30,542 nt of DNA from contig CABJCJ010000029.1 in NCBI GenBank assembly GCA_902364065.1, forward strand, positions 1-30,542, written 5' to 3'. The notes below the pieces were generated by a model, which ran no database searches, was not told the DNA's origin, and worked only from the letters and a program-made list of their open reading frames with translations. Below, in pieces: positions 1 through 8,184 of this stretch; within the stretch, counting starts at the first letter, position 1; each line of letters starts with the position of its first letter. The DNA comes from Veillonellaceae bacterium SB90. Its GTDB lineage: Bacteria; Bacillota; Negativicutes; Selenomonadales; Selenomonadaceae. A program made the position numbers and the translations under genes.

Positions 1-7
1 CCAGAGC

Positions 8-36
8 AAACCACCAGTTTAACTGGTGGTTTTGAT
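8..36 (+). terminator. Terminator of a gene upstream of the window
   Basis: A perfect inverted repeat (arm 8-19 pairs with 21-32, centre at 20) runs into a T-rich tail. No gene precedes it in the window, so it most likely ends transcription of a gene to the left. The stem is symmetrical, so it could act on both strands. Confidence 0.75.
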
Positions 37-37
37 T

Positions 38-65
38 TTGCGTTCCAGCGAATTTCCTGTATAAT
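38..65 (+). promoter_or_regulatory. Promoter of the two-component operon
   Basis: A perfect -10 box TATAAT lies at 60-65, with TTGCGT at 38-43 as the -35 box, 16 bases apart. The -10 box overlaps an upstream ATG at 64, which argues that translation starts at the next ATG (91) and not at 64. Confidence 0.65.
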
Positions 66-90
66 GGAGCGGAGATGGAGGACGGAGAAA

Positions 91-789
91 ATGGGAAAAC
101 GAATTTTAGTGATTGATGATGAGCACAGCATCCTGGATCTCGTGCGCATGAACCTGGAACTTGCTGGTTATGAGGTCGTGACGGGCGTATCGGGGCAGGA
201 GGCCCTGCAGCTGGCGTCAAGCTGCCACCCGGCTTTGCTGATCCTCGATGTCATGCTGCCGGATCAGAGCGGCTATCATGTGCTGCGCCATCTGCGCGAG
301 AATGGGGAACGTCTGCCTGTCATCATGCTGATAGCTAAAGGGGAACGCGAGGATCGCATCCTCGGCCTGCGCCTCGGTGCCGATGACTATGTCACGAAAC
401 CGTTTAGCAGCGAGGAACTCATCTTGCGCGTGCAGGCTGTGCTGCGGCGGGCTGAGCCGGCAGCGAGTGCGGCCCCCGAAGAAGAAGCCGTCGCCGTGCA
501 GGGCCTGATAGTTGATCCGGAGTCACGCACGGCCAAAGTGGACGGGCAGCCCGTGAGCCTGACGCGCAAGGAATTCGATACTTTGGCGCTCATGATGCGC
601 CATCCCAATCATGTGTTCACGCGCGAACGGCTGCTCGAAGAAGTGTGGGGCTATGATTTTGCTGGCAGCACGCGGGCTGTCGACATCCTCATACAGCGTC
701 TGCGCAAGAAGATGGGACCCTATGCTGAGAGACTGGAGACCGTTTATGGTACGGGCTATAAGCTCGCGGAAAGGCAGGAATCGCGATGA
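91..789 (+). CDS. OmpR/PhoB-type response regulator
   Basis: A cytoplasmic transcription factor phosphorylated by the kinase encoded next to it. The receiver domain covers residues 1-120: acidic pair D9/D10, phospho-acceptor D53 in LILDVMLP, and Lys103 in the TKPF motif. A linker is followed by an OmpR-type winged-helix domain (about 133-230) with the typical FTRERLLEEVWGYDF and TRAVDILIQRLRKK segments. The ATG at 91 is chosen because GGAGG at 77-81 is well spaced and the in-frame ATG at 64 lies inside the promoter. The protein is 232 aa, normal for the family. Odd point: residue 81, normally Thr or Ser in the switch of receiver domains (…IMLTAK…), is Ile here, encoded by the rare codon ATA. 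Its stop overlaps the kinase start (ATGA), so the two are translationally coupled. Confidence 0.95.
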   Translation: MGKRILVIDDEHSILDLVRMNLELAGYEVVTGVSGQEALQLASSCHPALLILDVMLPDQSGYHVLRHLRENGERLPVIMLIAKGEREDRILGLRLGADDYVTKPFSSEELILRVQAVLRRAEPAASAAPEEEAVAVQGLIVDPESRTAKVDGQPVSLTRKEFDTLALMMRHPNHVFTRERLLEEVWGYDFAGSTRAVDILIQRLRKKMGPYAERLETVYGTGYKLAERQESR

Positions 790-2204
790 AGCTTTGCATG
801 CGCATGAAGGGTAAGGTCATGCTCATGAGTGTGGCGATTTTCCTGCCCGTGCTGCTCGCGGCCTGCAGCATTGCCTACAGTGCCCTGGCGCACAGCCTCG
901 TGCAGTCCAGTGCGGATACGTCGCTTCGGGAAAGTTATGGCGCGCAGCTCTATGTAGATCGCGTGCTGGAAGGTGCAGACAAGACGGAAGACGCCTTCCG
1001 CTCGCATGCTTCCCTGATAACGGCGTACCTGTCTGAGCAATTGGGGTACCGCATCCAGGCGTATGATCCCCATGGCAATCTCCTCGCCGATTCAGTACGC
1101 AACGAATTGAGTCTGCCGGCAGGGGATATCCAGCAGGCCGTGCAGGGCGAAAAGGCATGGACCGTCGATGAGACGAGCAGCGAGCCTGTCCTGATGCTTT
1201 CGTTCCCGGTCTTTGCCGACCAGCAGACTATCGGGGTTTTGCGGTTCCTGCACCCGTTGACGCGTGAGACGCAGCTTATGCAGCGGACGCTACTGATGAT
1301 GATGGTGGTCATCCTGTTTGCCGCTTTGCTAGCCTGGATCCTCGCGGGGTTCTTTGCCGATGCTCTGACAAGCCCTCTGCACAAGCTGCAGCAGGCGGCA
1401 GCCCGCATCTCAAAGGGGAATTATAAGGAGCCCGTCTCCATTGAGAGCGGTGATGAAATCGAAGCACTGGCCAGGGATTTTGACAAGATGCGACTGGGTA
1501 TCCGCGGCTATATCGAGGGACTCGAGCAGGAACGTCAGAAACAGAAGATGTTCCTCGACAGCGTGACGCACGAATTCAAGACGCCGCTGACGGCCATTAT
1601 CGGCTATGCCGAATTGATCCCGCGCCTGCGTGAGGAAGAGGCGAAGGCGCGGGGACTGCGTTCCATCCATGAAGAGGGGCGGCGCCTGCTGAAGCTCGTG
1701 GAAGAGCTGCTGGCCCTGTCACGCCTCGGGCGCACCGGCTTTTCCGTTACGGACAGCGAGGCGCCGCTGGCACCGCTCGTGCGTGAGGTCGTGCGTGAGG
1801 TGAGGCCGCGCCTTCATGCAGCAGATATCCACCTGGAGCTCATGCTTACGGATGACGTGTGCCGGTTCGACCGTGACAAGACGAAGCAGGTCTTCCTGAA
1901 TATCCTCGACAATGCCCTGCGTTACAGCGAATGCATGACCATCGAGATCATGATGGCCGGCAATGAGCAGCAGCTGGAGGTACACATCCTCGATGACGGC
2001 ATTGGGATGACGAAGGAGCTGCAGCAGGCCCTGCTGGATCCCGTGAGCCGCCTGCGTGACGCGCGTCAGGCGAAAGGCAACGGGCTGGGACTTGCCATCT
2101 GCCGCGAGATCATGACGAAGCAGGGCGGTGCCATCGACTTGTACAGTCATCCGAGCAGCGGCACGGAGATTGTCCTGAGCTTTGCGACAGGGGGTGCTTC
2201 ATGA
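786..2204 (+). CDS. Membrane sensor histidine kinase
   Basis: The inner-membrane kinase partner of the preceding regulator. TM1 spans about residues 10-32. An extracytoplasmic sensor region of about 130 residues follows, then TM2 at about 167-189, a HAMP linker, and a HisKA dimerisation domain with the phospho-accepting His262 in SVTHEFKTPL. The C-terminal ATPase domain shows the N box (FLNILDNALRYS), G1 (DDGIGM) and G2 (GNGLGLAI). At 472 aa all catalytic boxes are present, so it should be active. The start overlaps the regulator's stop by 4 bases. The ligand cannot be read from the sequence. The binding-protein gene at the end of the operon suggests a small molecule presented in the periplasm, but this is inference. 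Confidence 0.95.
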   Translation: MKLCMRMKGKVMLMSVAIFLPVLLAACSIAYSALAHSLVQSSADTSLRESYGAQLYVDRVLEGADKTEDAFRSHASLITAYLSEQLGYRIQAYDPHGNLLADSVRNELSLPAGDIQQAVQGEKAWTVDETSSEPVLMLSFPVFADQQTIGVLRFLHPLTRETQLMQRTLLMMMVVILFAALLAWILAGFFADALTSPLHKLQQAAARISKGNYKEPVSIESGDEIEALARDFDKMRLGIRGYIEGLEQERQKQKMFLDSVTHEFKTPLTAIIGYAELIPRLREEEAKARGLRSIHEEGRRLLKLVEELLALSRLGRTGFSVTDSEAPLAPLVREVVREVRPRLHAADIHLELMLTDDVCRFDRDKTKQVFLNILDNALRYSECMTIEIMMAGNEQQLEVHILDDGIGMTKELQQALLDPVSRLRDARQAKGNGLGLAICREIMTKQGGAIDLYSHPSSGTEIVLSFATGGAS

Positions 2205-3010
2205 AACGGAAATGGATCTGGCGGGTGCTCTTCCTGTATGCTCTGCTGCTCTTGGGCTGTGCTGCGATGATTTTCTGGAATGCCCGCGCGTATCATCAGG
2301 TGACGGTCATTGAATCCCGAGAGGAAGCCGAGCGCCGGGCCGATATCTCGCTGCCCGTGCGCATCGAATTCCAGGATGCATATCTGGGGCAGGGCGTAAT
2401 TGACCAGGAAGAGCGCCTGCAGCGCATCGATGAGCTGCGGCAGAAGCTTTTGCGCCGCGGGGCTGCCCGGACGCTTCCGGCGGTGCAGGACGATTCCCGC
2501 ATGACGGGACGCATCGTTTACCTGAATGGCAAGACACAGGAGTTTGCGCTCGGCAGTCATCTGTGGCTGGACGGCGCAGCGTACGGCGATGAGAACGGCG
2601 ATGTGCAGAATCTGCAGCGCGTCATCCTCGCAGGCCTCATCACGCCGCAGCATCTGGCTGAGCTCTTGCCGGATGCCGCCGAGGTTCGCTGGCTTTCCGG
2701 CGGGGAAAGCCGTGTCCTGACGGCAGGAGAACGCCGCCACCTGGCGACAGCCTTGCAGGAGGCCCGGCCGCTTGGCGAAAGCGATGTGCATCTGCAGCTG
2801 GAGGTGCGTCAGATGACGCCGTCCGCTCACATCCGCATCCATCTGCATGAGCCGGAACAGCCTGGCGTTCATCTGCCGGATGACGTGCTCAATCTCGATT
2901 TATATGAAAACGGCTGCCTGGCGCTGCAGTATCTGGGGGATACGAGCGGCAGAAGCCTGTGGACGGCGGCGGATGTATGCCGGCAGTGGTCAGGAGGTGA
3001 GTCGTCGTGA
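2201..3010 (+). CDS. Membrane-anchored protein of unknown function in two-component operon
   Basis: I do not recognise this 269-aa protein with confidence; it loosely recalls DUF3919-type proteins, from memory only. A single hydrophobic segment (about residues 8-26) after a KRK start predicts an N-in membrane anchor with the rest outside the cytoplasm. The exported part is charged, mixed alpha/beta in character, and has no catalytic motif I can name. It overlaps the kinase stop by 4 bases (ATGA), and its own stop overlaps the next gene (GTGA), so it is made in fixed ratio with the kinase and the binding lipoprotein. A role as an accessory to the sensor is plausible but rests on context only. 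Confidence 0.8.
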   Translation: MKRKWIWRVLFLYALLLLGCAAMIFWNARAYHQVTVIESREEAERRADISLPVRIEFQDAYLGQGVIDQEERLQRIDELRQKLLRRGAARTLPAVQDDSRMTGRIVYLNGKTQEFALGSHLWLDGAAYGDENGDVQNLQRVILAGLITPQHLAELLPDAAEVRWLSGGESRVLTAGERRHLATALQEARPLGESDVHLQLEVRQMTPSAHIRIHLHEPEQPGVHLPDDVLNLDLYENGCLALQYLGDTSGRSLWTAADVCRQWSGGESS

Positions 3011-4047
3011 AATGGAAGTATCCGGTTGTAGTCCTGCTTTTCGTGCTGACGGCTCTGCTCTCCGCCTGTGCACATGATGGGGAAACGCAGCTGTCAGATG
3101 ACGGCCTGCCCGACCTTCGCGGGCACCACATTGTCGTGTATTCGGCCATGCGCGATGAAGTGGGGCGCGCGGCCCTTGAGCTCTTTCAGCAGAAGACGGG
3201 CTGCACCTACGATTATATTTATCTGCCGACTCAGGCCATGCTCGGGCGCGTCCGTCATGAAAAGGAGCATCCGCAGGCCGACATCATGATGGGCGGCGCG
3301 ACACATGCGCAGGTGAGCGCTGCTGAGCACCGCCTGACGTCACCGGTCGTGCTGCGGGGAGCCGATGTCATTCCGGAGCAGTTCCGCTCGGCGGAGAACC
3401 GCTGGTTCGGCATCGCCTCGACGCCGCTGGCCATCGTGATCAACCGGGAACGCTGGGAGCAGGAATTTGCGCCGCAGGGCAAGAACATACCGGCAGTGTA
3501 TGAGGACCTGCTCGACCCGGATTACCGCGGAGAGGTCGCCTTTGCCGACCCCAATGCCGCCGGTACGAGCTATACGCTGCTCGCGTACGTCATGCAGCAC
3601 GATACGGCGCCTAGGGATTTCTACGCGGCCCTGAAAGCGAATCTCGGCACGAGCTCCTACAACGGCTTTGAGGCCGTGCAGCGCGTCGCCAGCGGCCAGT
3701 GCCTGCTCGGCATCGGCTTCCTCGACGATGCACGCAGCCTCGAATCCTCGGGATTCCCGCTCCACACCATCGTGCCGGAGGGCTGTGCCTGGACGCTCGA
3801 TGCCGTGGCCAGGGTCGACGGCGCACCGCATCCCCGTGAGGCAGAAGCCTTCCTGCGATTCTGCATGATGGAAGAAACACAGGAGGTCCTGAACCGTATT
3901 GCCTTTTCGGCCGCGACGCATCCGGGGGCGGTGACACAGGCCGACAAGGAAACCATGGCCCATTACGGCGAGATGGATTTCCGCCGTGCGGCCGAGGAGC
4001 AGGAGGCCATCCTGCATGCCTGGAATGATATCTCCCCGGCAGAATAA
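3007..4047 (+). CDS. Periplasmic solute-binding lipoprotein (iron/AfuA- or PgtC-like)
   Basis: A family-1 type extracellular solute-binding protein of 346 aa. The signal peptide ends in an LSAC lipobox, making Cys21 the lipidated residue. The mature part follows the ferric-iron/phosphoglycerate/putrescine-like binding-protein plan: VVYSAM near the N-terminus, a YEDLLDPDYRGEVAFADP segment, SSYNGFEAVQRVASGQ, and a C-terminal region rich in helices. The start is GTG at 3007, placed 9 bases after AGGAGG (2992-2997) and overlapping the upstream stop. No permease or ATPase gene adjoins it. Like Salmonella PgtC, it may serve the sensor kinase and not a transporter. The ligand is unknown. A strong terminator follows. 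Confidence 0.85.
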   Translation: MKWKYPVVVLLFVLTALLSACAHDGETQLSDDGLPDLRGHHIVVYSAMRDEVGRAALELFQQKTGCTYDYIYLPTQAMLGRVRHEKEHPQADIMMGGATHAQVSAAEHRLTSPVVLRGADVIPEQFRSAENRWFGIASTPLAIVINRERWEQEFAPQGKNIPAVYEDLLDPDYRGEVAFADPNAAGTSYTLLAYVMQHDTAPRDFYAALKANLGTSSYNGFEAVQRVASGQCLLGIGFLDDARSLESSGFPLHTIVPEGCAWTLDAVARVDGAPHPREAEAFLRFCMMEETQEVLNRIAFSAATHPGAVTQADKETMAHYGEMDFRRAAEEQEAILHAWNDISPAE

Positions 4048-4070
4048 AAAGGAATATATCTGTTTTGTTG

Positions 4071-4118
4071 AAATACCGCAGAAATGTTACAGGATTGAAA
4101 CATTTCTGCGGTATTTTT
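4071..4118 (+). terminator. Terminator of the two-component/binding-protein operon
   Basis: A perfect 18-bp stem (4071-4088 with 4099-4116), a 10-base loop and a closing T run. It sits 23 bases after the lipoprotein stop codon. Confidence 0.9.
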
Positions 4119-4144
4119 GCAAAGATTGTCCGTTATTCTATAAA
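4116..4144 (+). promoter_or_regulatory. Candidate promoter of the PTS operon
   Basis: TTTGCA (4116-4121) and TATAAA (4139-4144) are 17 bases apart, directly after the preceding terminator. The match is moderate. No -24/-12 sigma-54 site of the kind found before LevR-controlled mannose-family PTS operons is visible here. Confidence 0.4.
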
Positions 4145-4189
4145 TAAGATGAAACGAAAGAGAAATGAATGAAACAAGGGGGATTTATC

Positions 4190-4624
4190 TTGCAGAGGAA
4201 ATATCTCATGGCCAGCCATGGACACCTGGCTTCCGGCATGCAGAGTTCAATCAATATCCTGGCCGGCAAGGGCGAGGAGCTCAAGGTTATCGACGCCTAT
4301 GTGACGGACGAGGATTATACGCCGCAGATCACGGCGTTCCTGGACAGCCTGCAGGAAAATGAGCAGGGGGTCATCTTCACGGATTTCTACGGCGGCAGCG
4401 TCAACCAGAAGGTCGCCGCAGAAGTCGTCAAGAGCGGCAAGGAAAATGTCTTCGTGCTCGCCAATGCGAACCTGCCGCTCGTGCTGGCTGTCATGCTCTC
4501 GCCTGAGGAAGAACTGACCGCAGAGACGCTGAAGGCGATGACGGCAGAAGCCGCGCCGCAGCTTGTGCCGCTGGTCCCCGAGAAGAAAGAGAGTGCAGAG
4601 GAAGAACTCGACGATTTCTTCTGA
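4190..4624 (+). CDS. PTS mannose-family EIIA component
   Basis: The cytoplasmic phosphocarrier that takes phosphate from HPr and passes it to EIIB during sugar uptake. The proposed start is TTG at 4190: it has AAGGGGGA (4176-4183) six bases upstream, and it places the active-site histidine of SHGH at residue 10, as in E. coli IIA-Man. An upstream in-frame ATG at 4169 has a much poorer ribosome site. The protein is 144 aa with the family's conserved stretch IFTDFYGGSVNQ in the middle and an acidic tail ending EEELDDFF. It is the first gene of a four-gene operon with separate EIIA and EIIB proteins, not a fusion. Substrate specificity cannot be told from the sequence. Confidence 0.93.
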   Translation: MQRKYLMASHGHLASGMQSSINILAGKGEELKVIDAYVTDEDYTPQITAFLDSLQENEQGVIFTDFYGGSVNQKVAAEVVKSGKENVFVLANANLPLVLAVMLSPEEELTAETLKAMTAEAAPQLVPLVPEKKESAEEELDDFF

Positions 4625-4678
4625 TGGCAGTTCAATCATAACGCATTTATATCGTTTTTATTTTAGGAGGAATAGATT

Positions 4679-5179
4679 ATGATTTCCCAGATTCGCGTAG
4701 ATGACCGTTTGATCCATGGCCAGGTGGCCGTTGTCTGGACGAAAGAGCTCAATGCACCGCTGCTCGTCGTCGCCAATGATGAGGCAGCCAAGAGCGACGT
4801 CATGCAGATGACGCTCAAGATGGCGGTACCGAATGGCATGAAGCTGCTCATCCGTTCCGTTGACGATGCCATCCGCGTCTTCAATGATCCGCGCGGCAAG
4901 GATAAGCGCATCTTTGCCATCGTGAACTGCGTATCGGATGCGACGAAGATCGCGAAGAACGTCCAGGATATCGAGACGGTCAACGTCGCCAATGCAGGCC
5001 GCTTTGACAAATCGGACCCGAAATCGAAGACGGCACTCTTCCACAGCGTCCTGCTCAACCCGCAGGAACTCGAGGCTGCGCGCGAACTGGCAGCCCTGCC
5101 GCACATCAAATCGTACAACCAGGTCCTGCCGACGAACCCGCAGCTGGATCTCAAGGAAGCTCTGGCAAAGCTGGGCTGA
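4679..5179 (+). CDS. PTS mannose/fructose/sorbose-family EIIB component
   Basis: The sugar-phosphorylating cytoplasmic component, 166 aa. The N-terminal signature IRVDDRLIHGQV carries the active-site His13, which phosphorylates the incoming sugar. The rest is the compact alpha/beta fold of the family and is full length. AGGAGGA lies 7 bases before the ATG. It stands 54 bases after EIIA and 29 before EIIC, in the usual mannose-family order. Mannose, fructose, sorbose and amino-sugar transporters share this signature, so the sugar is left open. Confidence 0.95.
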   Translation: MISQIRVDDRLIHGQVAVVWTKELNAPLLVVANDEAAKSDVMQMTLKMAVPNGMKLLIRSVDDAIRVFNDPRGKDKRIFAIVNCVSDATKIAKNVQDIETVNVANAGRFDKSDPKSKTALFHSVLLNPQELEAARELAALPHIKSYNQVLPTNPQLDLKEALAKLG

Positions 5180-5208
5180 TACTTGCAGGATTGGAAGGAG
5201 CGTAAATT

Positions 5209-6015
5209 ATGCTAGAATATGCTGCCATAGCGGCACTCAGTGTCTTCATCTGCTTTGCAGGCAACTACCTGACTGGTCAGAGCATGATGGAGCGACCCCT
5301 CGTCGTCGGCCTGGTCACGGGCTTCCTGCTCGGTGATATGGAAACGGGTATCCTGATGGGCGCGGCTCTCGAAGCCGTATTCCTCGGCAACGTCAATATC
5401 GGCGGTGTCATCGCGGCGGAGCCGGTCACGGCTACGGCCATGGCAACGACGTTTGCCATTACGGCCAACGTCGAGCAGCAGGCGGCCATCACGCTGGCCA
5501 TCCCAATCGGCATGCTCGCTGCGTTTGTCGTCATGTTCCTCAAGAACGTCTTCATGAACATCTTTGCACCGTTCCTCGACCGCGCGGCTGCCGCCAATGC
5601 ACAGGGCAAGATCGTGGCCATGCATTACGGCACCTGGGTGCTCTATTACATCATCATCTCCTCGATGTCCTTCTTCGGCGTGCTGGCTGGCAGCGGCCCG
5701 GTCAACGTCTTCATGGAAAGCGTGCCGCCTGCGTTCATGCATGGCCTCTCGGCCGCCGGCGGTTTGCTCCCGGCTGTAGGTTTTGCCATGCTCATGAAAC
5801 TCCTCTGGGATAACAAGCTGGCCGTATTCTACCTGCTGGGCTTCGTGCTCACGGCTTATCTCAAACTGCCGGCTGTAGCCGTTGCTGCTCTCGGCGTTGT
5901 CATTTGCGTCGTCATCATCAGCCGTGATATCGAGATTGCGCATCTGCCGGCAGGCGGTGCCGCTTCGACGGCTCCCAAGACGAAAACGGAAGAAGAGGAG
6001 GACTTTTTCGCATGA
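5209..6015 (+). CDS. PTS mannose-family EIIC membrane component
   Basis: An inner-membrane subunit of the sugar channel, 268 aa, with about seven to eight hydrophobic segments. GNYLTGQSMMERPLVVGLVTG at the N-terminus and the MGAALEAVFLGNVNIGG segment that follows are typical of the ManY/AgaC family. The C-terminus is short, hydrophilic and acidic (ending TEEEEDFFA), similar in character to the EIIA tail. GGAAGGAG precedes the ATG. The stop overlaps the start of EIID by 4 bases, consistent with the C and D subunits forming one membrane complex. Confidence 0.95.
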   Translation: MLEYAAIAALSVFICFAGNYLTGQSMMERPLVVGLVTGFLLGDMETGILMGAALEAVFLGNVNIGGVIAAEPVTATAMATTFAITANVEQQAAITLAIPIGMLAAFVVMFLKNVFMNIFAPFLDRAAAANAQGKIVAMHYGTWVLYYIIISSMSFFGVLAGSGPVNVFMESVPPAFMHGLSAAGGLLPAVGFAMLMKLLWDNKLAVFYLLGFVLTAYLKLPAVAVAALGVVICVVIISRDIEIAHLPAGGAASTAPKTKTEEEEDFFA

Positions 6016-6845
6016 TGGAAGAGAAGAAAACACTTTCCCCTGAAGATAAAAAAATGCTGCGCTCCGTCTTCTGGCGCTCTTGGACGATGAACGCGAGCCG
6101 CACGGGCGCCACGCAGTACCATGCACTCGGCGTCATCTACACGCTGCTGCCGGTCATCAACCGCTTCTACAAGACGGATGCAGAACGCGCAGAGGCTATT
6201 GTGCGCCATACGACATGGTTCAATGCGACCATGCACATCAACAACTTCATCATGGGCCTCGTCGCCGCGATGGAGAAGCAGAACAGCGAGGACAAGAGCT
6301 TCGATACCAACTCCATCACGGCCATCAAGGCCTCGCTGATGGGCCCAATCTCCGGCATCGGCGATTCCTTCTTCTGGGGCATCCTGCGCGTCCTGGCCGC
6401 CGGCATCGGCATCTCACTGGCAAGCGCCGGTTCGCCGCTCGGCGCCTTCGTCTTCCTCGTACTCTACAACGTACCGGCCTTCCTCATCCACTATTATGCG
6501 CTGATGAGCGGCTACATGGTCGGTGAGAGCTTCATCAAACGCCTTTACGAGAGCGGCGGCATGCGCCTCCTGACGAAGGCTTCGGGCATGATCGGCCTGA
6601 TGATGATGGGCTGCATGACGGCGTCGACGGTCAAGTTCAAGACCATCGTTTCCGTGGCCGTGGAAGGCAGCAAGGAACCCATCATGTTGCAGAAGTACCT
6701 CGATCAGCTCTTCATCGGCATCGTGCCGCTCTGCGTCACGCTGCTGGCGTTCTACCTGCTGCGCAACAAGCATGTCAACGTCAACTACGTCATGCTCGGC
6801 ATCATGCTGCTCGGCATCATGCTGGGTCTGCTCGGCATTTGCTGA
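6012..6845 (+). CDS. PTS mannose-family EIID membrane component
   Basis: The second membrane subunit of the transporter, 277 aa. The N-terminal part is cytoplasmic, with the family segment FWRSWTMNASRTGATQYHALG. It is followed by WFNATMHINNFIMGL and GPISGIGDSFFWG, and then several hydrophobic helices. Translation starts within the EIIC stop (ATGA). It is the last gene of the operon; a terminator follows about 60 bases later. Family length is normal and there is no damage. EIID is found only in the mannose-sorbose PTS class, which fixes the class of the whole operon. Confidence 0.95.
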   Translation: MMEEKKTLSPEDKKMLRSVFWRSWTMNASRTGATQYHALGVIYTLLPVINRFYKTDAERAEAIVRHTTWFNATMHINNFIMGLVAAMEKQNSEDKSFDTNSITAIKASLMGPISGIGDSFFWGILRVLAAGIGISLASAGSPLGAFVFLVLYNVPAFLIHYYALMSGYMVGESFIKRLYESGGMRLLTKASGMIGLMMMGCMTASTVKFKTIVSVAVEGSKEPIMLQKYLDQLFIGIVPLCVTLLAFYLLRNKHVNVNYVMLGIMLLGIMLGLLGIC

Positions 6846-6905
6846 TCCATCTTTTCCCTGATTCTTAGATTTTCCTCTTTTTACAAATTACCCAATCCCA
6901 TGCAG

Positions 6906-6943
6906 AAGCCCCCTGACAAATCGAATGTTTGTCAGGGGGCTTT
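6906..6943. terminator. Shared terminator between convergent PTS and dehydrogenase genes
   Basis: A perfect 15-bp stem (6906-6920 with 6928-6942) with a 7-base loop. It lies between the plus-strand PTS operon and the minus-strand dehydrogenase. The T tail is short on both sides, so termination may be partial. Confidence 0.75.
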
Positions 6944-6975
6944 GCTGTGGCTTGTTTCTGTGGCTTAGTTCATGC

Positions 6976-8160
6976 TCAATGATTGGCGAGCTTGTAGATG
7001 GCGATGACATCCTTTTTCGTCAGGGGGTGGAAGGTGCCGAGCTTCTTGGTGTCGCCGGCCGTGGCGAGGTCGGCGAGCTCCGTGATCGTCTCGTTGCTCA
7101 GCGTCTTGCCGAAGAGTTCCTTGAGGCTTACCGGCATGCCGATGCCCTGGAAGTAGGCGACCATCTTCTCGATGCCGAGGCGTGCCCGCTCCTCTTCCGT
7201 ACCGGTCTCGATACCGAAGATGCGCTCGGCGTACTGGGCGAAGCGGGTGGGATCGTCGCGATAGACGTATTCGGCCCAGGCCTCCCAGACCGAGGTCAGC
7301 GAGGCGCCGTGCGTCACATCATAGCGCGCGCTGAGTTCATGGCCGAGCTTGTGGCAGGAGAAGTCCTTGCCGCGGCCGAGCCCCGTGAAGTCGCAGTGCG
7401 AGACGCTGCCGCACCACATGATCTCGCTCATGGCATCGTAGTCTTCCTGGTTCTCGATGGCCACGCGGGACTTGTTCATGACTGTCTTGATGACGGATTC
7501 GGCGACGTAATCGGTCAGCATGTTCTCGGCCTTGACGTTCGTGAAGTAGCGCTCCATCGTGTGCATGAGGATGTCCGAGATGCCGCAGACGAGCTGGCGT
7601 TTCGGGACCGTGAAGGTGAGCTCCGGATTCATGAAGGCGACGACCGGGCGGTTTAAGGGGGTGTTGAGGCCCATCTTGCGCGATGTCTCTTCATTCGTCA
7701 GGACGGCGGAATCACTCGTCTCACTGCCGGCTGCGGCAATTGTCAGCACCGAGCCCATCGGCGTCGTCTTCTCAAGTTTGGCATGGCCCGTCCAGAAATC
7801 CCAGACATCCGTGTGCGGATTGGCCACGCCGTGTGCGATGGCCTTGGCCGAGTCGATGACGCTGCCGCCGCCGACAGCCAGGATGAAATTGGCCTTGAAG
7901 AGCAGTGCTTCGCGCACGCCCTCGCGGACGAGCGAGAGGCGCGGGTTCGGCTGCACGCCGCCGAGCACCTGGAAGGCCAGGCCGTTTGCCGTCAGCTGGC
8001 ATTCGATGCGCGAGAGCAGGCCAGAGCGCACGACGCTGCCGCCGCCGTAAACGATAAAGACGCGGCTGCCGCCGTACGCGCGGATCTTTTCGGCCACCTG
8101 ATCTTCGGCATGACGCCCGAAGACAATCTCCGTCGGGCATTTGAAGGTAAAGTTCTGCAT
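6976..8160 (-). CDS. Iron-containing alcohol dehydrogenase (butanol dehydrogenase-like)
   Basis: A cytoplasmic NAD(P)H-linked alcohol/aldehyde oxidoreductase of the group III iron-dependent family, 394 aa. The start is the ATG read from 8160 (MQNFTFKCPTEIVFG), typical for YqhD/BdhA-type enzymes, with GGAGG 8 bases upstream. The reading frame stays open further upstream without a good ribosome site. The nucleotide-binding motif GGGSVIDSAK is present. Candidate metal ligands are the Asp and His of DILMHTMERYF and the histidines in HKLGHELSARYDVTHGASL. In a fermenter it would reduce aldehydes to regenerate NAD(P)+. The gene stands alone, converging on the PTS operon. It is not closely similar to the other iron dehydrogenase at 29241. 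Confidence 0.93.
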   Translation of the reverse strand: MQNFTFKCPTEIVFGRHAEDQVAEKIRAYGGSRVFIVYGGGSVVRSGLLSRIECQLTANGLAFQVLGGVQPNPRLSLVREGVREALLFKANFILAVGGGSVIDSAKAIAHGVANPHTDVWDFWTGHAKLEKTTPMGSVLTIAAAGSETSDSAVLTNEETSRKMGLNTPLNRPVVAFMNPELTFTVPKRQLVCGISDILMHTMERYFTNVKAENMLTDYVAESVIKTVMNKSRVAIENQEDYDAMSEIMWCGSVSHCDFTGLGRGKDFSCHKLGHELSARYDVTHGASLTSVWEAWAEYVYRDDPTRFAQYAERIFGIETGTEEERARLGIEKMVAYFQGIGMPVSLKELFGKTLSNETITELADLATAGDTKKLGTFHPLTKKDVIAIYKLANH

Positions 8161-8184
8161 GGAAAAATCCTCCGTAATCCATAA

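Noticed and set aside
4119..4189. Sigma-54 promoter for the mannose-family PTS
   Set aside because: Many such operons in Firmicutes use LevR and a -24/-12 promoter, but no TGGCAC-N5-TTGC pattern is present, and no LevR-like gene is in the window.
5179..5208. GCAGGATTGG in the EIIB-EIIC spacer as a third copy of the shared motif
   Set aside because: Only GCAGGATT matches, and it lies inside an operon next to the ribosome site; this is within chance.
6925..7656. Plus-strand open frame of 243 codons opposite the iron alcohol dehydrogenase
   Set aside because: It mirrors codon positions of the dehydrogenase, starts within the shared terminator and has no family resemblance.
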